Origin: Corylus avellana
Taxonomy: Eukaryota > Streptophyta > Magnoliopsida > Fagales > Betulaceae
Direction of reading: 5' to 3'
Length of the DNA stretch: 64,000 bases
Assembly (NCBI RefSeq): GCF_901000735.1
Contig: NC_081547.1
Span: forward strand, 4,030,001-4,094,000
Shown piece after piece: positions 58,082 through 64,000 of this stretch. The stretch's first letter is position 1. Each line of letters opens with the position of its first letter. A program made the position numbers and the translations under genes. Under the pieces are notes generated by a model. The model worked only from the letters and a program-made list of their open reading frames with translations. It was not told where the DNA came from and ran no database searches.

Positions 58082-60380
58082 TTATATCACGAATTTAATA
58101 TCACGTATGGAGTAAAACATGATGTTACCCAGTGCTCCAACAGGGAAATTTAATTGGAGAATCGTAAATGAATCATGAGAAAATAGTATCCAGACCCAGT
58201 TTGATAGAAGTGATGCATTCATCAAGGGTATGATGTGCTCAATCTCAAAGGTCAATTCAGGAAGATCCCCAGCAGAACCCCCAATTATACATTCTGAAAG
58301 CTGTAGACAGACAACACCAAGGGCAAAGTAAGTGTTTGATACAAGTATCCTCTTCTATCAATCACAGCATGCAAAGATCATCATATATACAGAGGGATAA
58401 TCAGACCTTCGTGAAGAAAATGTACCATATATAGGATATAGTATTAACAGATTCTCGAACTTCACTTGTTTATCAGTGAAGAATCAAAAGTGAAAGCAAA
58501 AACAGGCAGGGAAGTGAGGGTGGGGAAGGAGGAATTTGATTAATGGTGCTCGGCATACCTCTTTCTTAAGGACAATTTCCGCATTCGATGCAGAGAACTT
58601 CACTTGTTTATCCGTTATAGCTATAAAAACTGAGGCGACAAGAATGTGTTAGTCAAATGAAACATGCAAATCTTAATATCTAAAAGCGGGACAATATCAA
58701 CTTTTGCAAGCAACAAGAAGCCTCTGAGATGTCTAACATGATTTAAGAACTGTCTTTTAAGAATTAGATCATTCACTCACGGTACAGTAAGCTACAAGCC
58801 AATGAAATATTAGTTCTGAGTATCAAGGTGAATTATATCCATCTTTAGGGACGTTCAGTAGTATATAACTAATTCTTATCATGTATCAAGAAATACTGTT
58901 CCGATTTCAGAAGTCCCACATGAGTTAAATGCAATCTTAATTTGTGTATTTAAGTTTTTTGACACTTTTTCAATGTAAGTCGACTTTTAAAGGTATTTTT
59001 TCTACTCAAAATTTGTGTAATTTGATATCCTAGTTAACAAGCCATATCTTTATAACCACACACTCTATATGGGCTACTCATCTTTTCCATACATGACCAA
59101 AATGTTAATTTGTAATAACTTAAGAAAAACGCTAGCTACTCTGCGCTAATTTAAAACTTCCATTGAATCACTTATAGAGCCCAATTTCATCAAATAAATA
59201 AATAATGTGAAACTTAACCCATATAAACATTTCTTATAAACCACTCATTTTTTTTATGCCGGCTATGAGACTTGTTTCCGAAACACCAAGTGCGTGCAAG
59301 AGACTTATGAGGAAGTGTAAATGAGAACCTCAAAGAAACAGAACATAAAAATGGAGAACAAAACAACAACTGCTTCTGAAATTCTGCCATTTATAACTGT
59401 TTATAAGAGTAATACTAACATCGGCAGACGAAAAGCCACTTAAAATACACAACGTTATGAGTGTGAAATGGGTCTGAAGAGTAGCATTACTCGTCTATAA
59501 AAAATCCCCCGGTATACTTAAAATACACAATTAAACTGCTTTACCCAATTCTTTTACCCACCAAAAAAAAAAAAAAAAAAAAACAGAAAAATTAAACTGG
59601 ATCATCCAATTGAAATTTGAATGGCAAATGCCAAAAAGATGAGTACCTTGGGGCCCAAAGAAAGACAGATGCTTGAGAATGGACCTAAACTCCTCTGAAG
59701 GTATCGCAGCAACCAGATTGTATTCTGTTTTTGACTCATCCAGTAGAAAACCTTCAGGGTCCACTTCAGTCAATTCAATTCGACGGTAGCGCTCTTTGAG
59801 AGTTCCTGATCCAATTCACAATTAGTCAAGTTTAAGCCAATGAGAATTAACCCAGAGCTAGCAATTGTTCAAATGATCAATCTGTCATGTCCAAGATCGA
59901 AGCGGCCTTCAAAGAAAATTCAAGAAATAACAAGAAACAACCACAAAAGATTTTGCTAAAGAAATCTACACGAGCTGGGAGAAAAATTTCCAAGAAATTG
60001 AGTGAGAGGTACTTACTGCAATTCTTAAACACAAATTGGAGCCCGGGGAACCCAATCTGATCATATCGGCCATAATTAATGATGACCGAGCAGTACTCCT
60101 CGTCATCCACGAAGGACAGGGTCTTGTACAAGAGATGGACGTCGACCCAACCGATCCCTTCGGTGTTGCAGACGAAGTGCTGGAAGTCTAATGATCGGAA
60201 TTTCAGAACCCCAATGATGCTGTCAGTGTTCATGGCCATCAGCTCTATCCCTTCCGATGAGTACTTGATAATGGCTTCGTCAGCAATCTCAGTGAGCGGC
60301 GCCAAGGCCTTCCGCAGAACCAGAATCAAACCTTGGTTTAGCGTGATCTGTAGCGTCGCGGAGAGACAGAGAGAGAGCAT
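58082..60380 (-). CDS. Divergent PCNA-like DNA sliding clamp, copy P2 (intact)
   Basis: Predicted homotrimeric DNA clamp relative. Exons: 60380-60017, 59805-59647, 58620-58559, 58300-58082; 267 aa against about 261-264 for PCNA. Similarity runs the whole length. YSSEGIELMAMNTDS matches PCNA CSS.G..L.AMD.S, and LKFRSLDFQHFVC matches LLLRSEGFEHYRC. KERYRRIELTEVDPE and then TEYNLVAAIPSEEF match the connector loop and EY.AIVRMPS.EF. AITDKQVKFSAS matches SVTKEGVKFS. LTFEIEHIIPLMNASLLSN and GALGNIMFYSI match LTFALRYMNSFTKATPLS and EMGYIRYYL. The modified lysine (human K164) is Asp, followed by Lys; the GDIG loop is gone. The original start has become ACG; an in-frame ATG in a GA-rich duplication replaces it. 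The C-terminus is about six residues longer than in its sisters. Role unknown. Confidence 0.82.
59045..59270. repeat. Dispersed repeat in intron 2 of PCNA-like copy P2
   Basis: Equivalent of 55685-55935 and of the same dispersed family as 44096-44480 (CTCTATATGGGCTACTC, TCACTTATAGAGCCCAATTTC). More eroded than the P1 version. Confidence 0.6.
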
Positions 60381-60412
60381 CGCGGAGAGACAGAGAGAGA
60401 GAGAGAAACGAG

Positions 60413-60421
60413 TTGGCGGGA
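60413..60421 (-). promoter_or_regulatory. E2F-type site upstream of PCNA-like copy P2
   Basis: Minus-strand TTTCCCGCC, about 35 bp before the ATG at 60380, within a stretch (CGTAGCTTTCCCGCCAAC) conserved with copy P1. A further conserved block, GGTTAACCCGG(C/T)GGTTATT on the plus strand, follows outside it at about 60460-60480. Together these look like the core promoter shared by the array. Confidence 0.65.
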
Positions 60422-60504
60422 AAGCTACGGAGCTCTCGGGATTTCAATTGATTAAATGTTGGTTAACCCGGTGGTTATTAACTGGTTTTTGGTTTATTAC
60501 TCTT

Positions 60505-60665
60505 TAGGAATTACTAAGCTTACAAACAAATTTTACAAAAAAAAATTGACAAATTAATGTGGCACAACATGATTGGATATGAGTAAAATTCAAATTTTGT
60601 GAAACTCAATCATGCTGTATCACATCAGTTTGTAAAATTTTTTTGTAAAATATCTTTGTCATTAC
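60505..60665. mobile_element. Foldback MITE upstream of PCNA-like copy P2
   Basis: The left arm (about 60519-60575: CAAATTTTACAAAAAAA, ATTAATGTGGCACAACATGATTG) pairs with the right arm (about 60605-60655: CAATCATGCTGTATCACAT, CAGTTTGTAAAATTTTTTTG). The equivalent region upstream of P1 has no such sequence. A TA microsatellite follows at 60684-60717. Confidence 0.75.
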
Positions 60666-60678
60666 AGTTTACAGTTTG

Positions 60679-60720
<42 letters not shown>

Positions 60721-60839
60721 CTTTAGTTTTTTTTTTTTTTTATCGCGATTTCAGTTTTTTTTTCGAGCTTTAAATTCAACAATTAACTCCTTGAATTTTG
60801 CCCATGTTTCAAATCCATCATTCTGTCAACCTTCGTTTG

Positions 60840-61078
60840 TTAAAGCCTTTTTCCTAGATAATGTGGTTGATGTGAAAAAACAATAATAATAATAAGAATG
60901 TTTGGTATAAAAAAGTAAAAAAGTTTTGTTTTATAATGATTTTTTAATTTGAATAGTAATAAAAACTGAATGATATGATATAAAAAGTGAAAAAAGTTAC
61001 AATGTTTTAGTGTTGATTTTTTTGAGAAAATTGTGTATGAACAGTAATAAAAGGAATAAAAGCTTTGCCAAACAAAAT
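60840..61078. mobile_element. MITE related to 50728-51032, upstream of PCNA-like copy P2
   Basis: Shares the internal text AAGAATGTTTGGTAT, AAAAAGTTTTGTTTT, TTTGAATAGTA and TGATATAAAA with the KEA intron 1 element in the same order, and the right end TTTGCCAAAC. It is inserted in the P2 flank between sequences that are adjacent upstream of P1 (about 57155). Confidence 0.75.
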
Positions 61079-61283
61079 CATAGCTCGTCTGCCATATAAG
61101 CAATTTACCACGCTAAAACAACATCACTTTCACTCCAAATTTTAACTCCATAAAAGATAAAGAAATTTTGGTTTTTGAAAATAAGAGAAATCGAGGATAT
61201 TTTATGGTTAGAATGTTAATTTTCGGAAAATATTATTTTAAAGCTTTTAGCTTCTAATATCAAGGATCTTTGGTTGAATTATG

Positions 61284-61284
<1 letters not shown>

Positions 61285-61321
<37 letters not shown>

Positions 61322-61322
61322 T
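61285..61322. repeat. ATT/TTA microsatellite
   Basis: About twelve copies of ATT in the duplicated flank of PCNA-like copy P2. The P1 flank has only a T run there (57360), so the repeat grew after duplication. Confidence 0.9.
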
Positions 61323-61597
61323 AAAAAAAAAAAGAAGGCTCAAATAACTTATTTTAGGCTTAAAAGTGTTAAGGGATTTTGTTTGGACTAGGGAAAAAAA
61401 TTTGAAAGCTAATTTTAGATTGTAGATGAGATAATAAATAAATATGTGGTAATAAGGATAGAATGAAATAAAATAAAATAAAATGCATAACAAAATGAAA
61501 TAAGAAAGAGGGGAGCGGAGAGCGGGGAGCGGAGTACATCTCAGTTGAGTGACCTTAAAATCGATGAGTTTCTCAACAGTTGCTCAAGCGGGGAGAA

Positions 61598-61633
61598 GGA
61601 TTCTCTCCAGTTGAATTCAACTAGAGAGGATCC
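61598..61633. other. 36-bp near-perfect palindrome
   Basis: GGATTCTCTCCAGTTGAA followed by its near complement TTCAACTAGAGAGGATCC, with two mismatches in 18 and no spacer. It stands at the edge of the array unit, where the P1/P2 flank match ends, and may mark the end of a mobile element. Confidence 0.75.
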
Positions 61634-61799
61634 CTTTCCCTCAAGCGAGCCTATGGAAACTTTCCCACCAAATGTGCACACACACACATAGAGCGGAATG
61701 GAGGGCTGATGCTGGCCACCACACAATGGTCTTTCAACTTCTAAGTGCCATCCATGGCGATTGCGTACGGTTGTCATCCTAAGAGGGCAAGGGAGATAT

Positions 61800-62265
61800 A
61801 ACAACTCAAGAAAAAGCTCTAGGCTTATATGCGCTATCATTTCAAAAGGGTTAATCAATTTGAAGCTTTCTTATAATTTTTTATAAAGCTCAGTTTTACT
61901 TAGTAATTAAGCAATTTGGGACTTATGACCTATTTAGATGTGTGTTTGAGGGCTTAAAAGTGCGTTTAATACTTAAAAATTTCGTTTGAATAAAAAAAGT
62001 ACGTGTTTAGTAAAAAAAACTTGAAAGCGCTTTTAAATGTCCAAAAAGCCTAAAAATTGTCAAAACACACTTTTAGCAACAACTTAAAAATATAGCCCTT
62101 TTTTTTTCTTTTTTTTTATTTATTTATTTTTTTTACTTAAAATCTCTATTTTTCAAATACAATCCAAAATATGCTCTTAAAACTCAGAACTATCTTTATA
62201 AACCACAAACTCTATGTGATGGCTATACTCCTCATTTCCTAATATAAGACGGGAGTGTTACAGAG
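61800..62265. repeat. Dispersed repeat split by a MITE
   Basis: The two halves, 61800-61922 (ATATGCGCTATCATTTC, TTTATAAAGCTCAG) and 62180-62265 (AACTATCTTTATAAACCACA, CTATGTGATGG), together make one copy of the family seen at 44096-44480. The MITE at 61926-62178 separates them. Confidence 0.8.
61926..62178. mobile_element. hAT-like MITE nested in a dispersed repeat
   Basis: Same family as 43146-43377 but in reverse orientation: the right end read on the minus strand is AGAGCATATTTTGGATTGTA followed by TTTGAAAAATAGAG, against AGAGCCTATTTGGGATTGCG and TTTGAGAAATAGAG there. It interrupts a dispersed repeat whose uninterrupted form is present at 44096-44480. Confidence 0.8.
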
Positions 62266-63482
62266 GAGAGAGGGAATATCTCTTCCACAATGACCTTGAC
62301 GAGGCCATTGGTGCCAATATCTCCTAATGTCACAAATAATGCTATTAATTACAATTTTATTTACTACTGTCAAACCATAAGTGGTATTGCTTGTGTTTTT
62401 CAATGAATATTCTTATACGCATTAACAACCAACGAAACCAATCTTACTTGCTCTAATAGAATAATGCTATAAATTACTCTTATGTCTTTTTTGTGTCACT
62501 CTAAAAATGATGTAGCTTCTAAAATCATCACTGAGCTTATGATTGATCATTATTGAATTTTAATTAAATTGTGATTTTAAAAGACACCTCATTCCTGAAG
62601 TGACACAAGAAGAACTTCTAGAATTACTCGCACTACTACCAATGTTGATGAATTGTAGGCTACTAATCCAGAACACACATATTCCACATTCTAATTAGTC
62701 TCAAATTTTGCACACATTTTTGTGTTATGCACAAGCCCCAGCCTTTTTCAAATGTTGAAAACGTTATTCCATTGTTACAATGTGTAGTGAAATGCAGTGA
62801 GATATATGAAGGAACATCGTTTCAAGCTGAGAAAGATTATTACAAATTTCATGTCATGCATAGCATCAGCTCCTCCTCCTCAAATGATGATATCATGGGA
62901 TGTAAAACATGATAATTGATGAAAGAAATAAAAAACTATTTAGTGAAATATATTCGACCAATTTAGAGAAACCATCTATTATGCCCTCCCCCTTGGTGCT
63001 TAGGCTTGAGTGAGCCTCAATCCAAGCTTAAAGCCTCTTTGATTCTTATATGAGTTGAACCCTCATTTGCACCCCAAGTCATGTGAGCTTTTTTTTATGA
63101 GAAAATACATATTATTCATTTTAAAATTTAGTTTGTAACTAAAACTTTTATAATTATCAAATTTCAAGTCTAAAATCAACATCTCTAGCTAATAACTATT
63201 CTTGTAACCCTTTCCCCATTTTATTTATTAAAAAAAAAACTTTTACAATTATCAAATTTCAAGTCTAAAATCAACATCTCTAGCTAATAACTATTCTTGT
63301 AACCCTTTCCCCATTTTATTTATTAAAAATAAAAAAAAATAAAAAAAAACCACTTATATTATGTTACATCATGAATTAAATTTCAAGTACTCTGTATTGC
63401 ATTACTCGCTCCTAGCAATATTATTCAGATACAATGAGAGATAAGAAGGAACATTGTTTTTTGTTGTTCTATAAAATGATGA
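62266..63482. other. Spacer before PCNA-like copy P3
   Basis: 62458-62640 has inverted ends (AATGCTATAAATTACTCTT with AGTAATTCTAGAAGTTCTT on the other strand) around TTGTGTCACT words, another likely MITE. 62930-63480 repeats the P1 and P2 downstream flank. 63110-63230 and 63231-63345 are a local direct duplication (ATCAAATTTCAAGTCTAAAA in each). No gene was found; the open frame at 62727-62912 is not supported. Confidence 0.6.
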
Positions 63483-64000
63483 TTATATGAAGTAAAACAT
63501 GATGTTACCCATTGCTCCAACAAGGAAATTTAATTGGAGATGAGCAATCGAATCATCAGAATGGAGTATCCAGACCCTGTTTGATAGAAGTGACGCATTC
63601 ATCAAAGGTTTGATGTGCTTGATCTTAAAGCTCAATTGAACAGGACGATCCCCAGCAGAACCCCCAATTATACATTCTGAAAGCTGTAGACAGACAACAC
63701 CAAGGGCAAAGTAAGTGTTTGATACAAGTATCCTCTTCTATCAATCACAGCATGCAAAGATCATCATATATACAGAGGGATAATTAGACCTTCGTGAAGA
63801 AAATGTACCATATATAGTATATAGTATTAACAGATTCTTGAACTTCACTTGTTTATCAGTTAAGAATCAAAAGTGAAAGCAAAAACTGGTAGGGAAGGAG
63901 GAATTTGATTCATGGTGCTCGGCATACCTCTTTCTTAAGGACAATTTCCGCATTCATTGCAGAGAACTTCACTTGTTTATCCGTTATAGCTATAAAAACT
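63483..64000 (-). CDS. PCNA-like sliding clamp, copy P3 (3' part only)
   Basis: Third member of the array; its first two exons lie beyond the window. Visible exons are 63989-63928 (AITDKQVKFSAMNAEIVLKK-like, 62 bases) and 63683-63483 (67 codons including the stop), both open and with good splice sites. The last exon reads LSECIIGGSAGDRPVQLSF, then PLMNASLLSNRVWIL and GAMGNIMFYFI, ending at the same place as copy P1. It differs from P2 at many positions, including KIKHIK for EIEHII, so it is not a very recent copy. Whether the gene is intact cannot be judged from this window. Confidence 0.8.

Noticed and set aside
58082..60380. Assignment of the clamp-like gene to RAD1 or HUS1 of the 9-1-1 complex
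   Set aside because: Length, the MLEL.I start, CSS.G block, connector position and C-terminal strands fit PCNA better than either checkpoint clamp subunit.
1..64000. CRISPR arrays, prokaryotic operons, rRNA genes
   Set aside because: Nothing of this kind was seen; the window is intron-bearing plant nuclear DNA.

Overview
This is nuclear DNA from a flowering plant, most likely a eudicot and perhaps a woody one. The genes are split by AT-rich GT-AG introns, the proteins are plant organellar and cytosolic types (FOLD4-like, KEA1/2-like, plant PMM), and the spacers are full of small foldback elements, LINE tails and simple repeats. All exon coordinates were read by eye from splice sites and reading frame. 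The joined exons of each gene called intact keep one open frame.

Layout: (1) 1-19313, plus strand: a tandem array of short-chain dehydrogenase/reductase genes of the plant (+)-neomenthol dehydrogenase / carbonyl-reductase type. Five have complete frames (2240-3549, 5342-7141, 9653-12351, 13641-14968, 17857-19313) and two are broken pieces (622-1000, 15791-16384). The blocks around 1-4730 and 12391-15790 are copies of each other. A glycosyltransferase relic lies at 7460-7681. (2) 20990-30960, plus: two phosphomannomutase genes in a direct duplication of about 4.9 kb. The second copy carries a LINE-tail insertion that the first lacks. (3) 31187-35733, plus: threonine aspartase (taspase). (4) 36881-39477, minus: plastid methylene-THF dehydrogenase/cyclohydrolase, convergent with taspase. 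(5) 41482-52723, minus: 20-exon plastid K+/H+ antiporter of the KEA1/KEA2 type. (6) 54350-64000, minus: a tandem array of very divergent PCNA-like sliding-clamp genes. One is a pseudogene (54730-57036), one is intact (58082-60380), and one runs off the window (63483-64000).

The single-copy genes are housekeeping: GDP-mannose supply, one-carbon metabolism, plastid ion balance and a protease. They do not form one pathway. The two expanding families at the ends are the evolutionarily active parts.

The best candidate for something undescribed is the PCNA-like array. These proteins keep the length and strand layout of PCNA but have a rewritten interdomain connector and central loop. An aspartate replaces the lysine that normally receives ubiquitin or SUMO, and a perfect E2F motif sits just upstream of the start in both copies whose start is visible.
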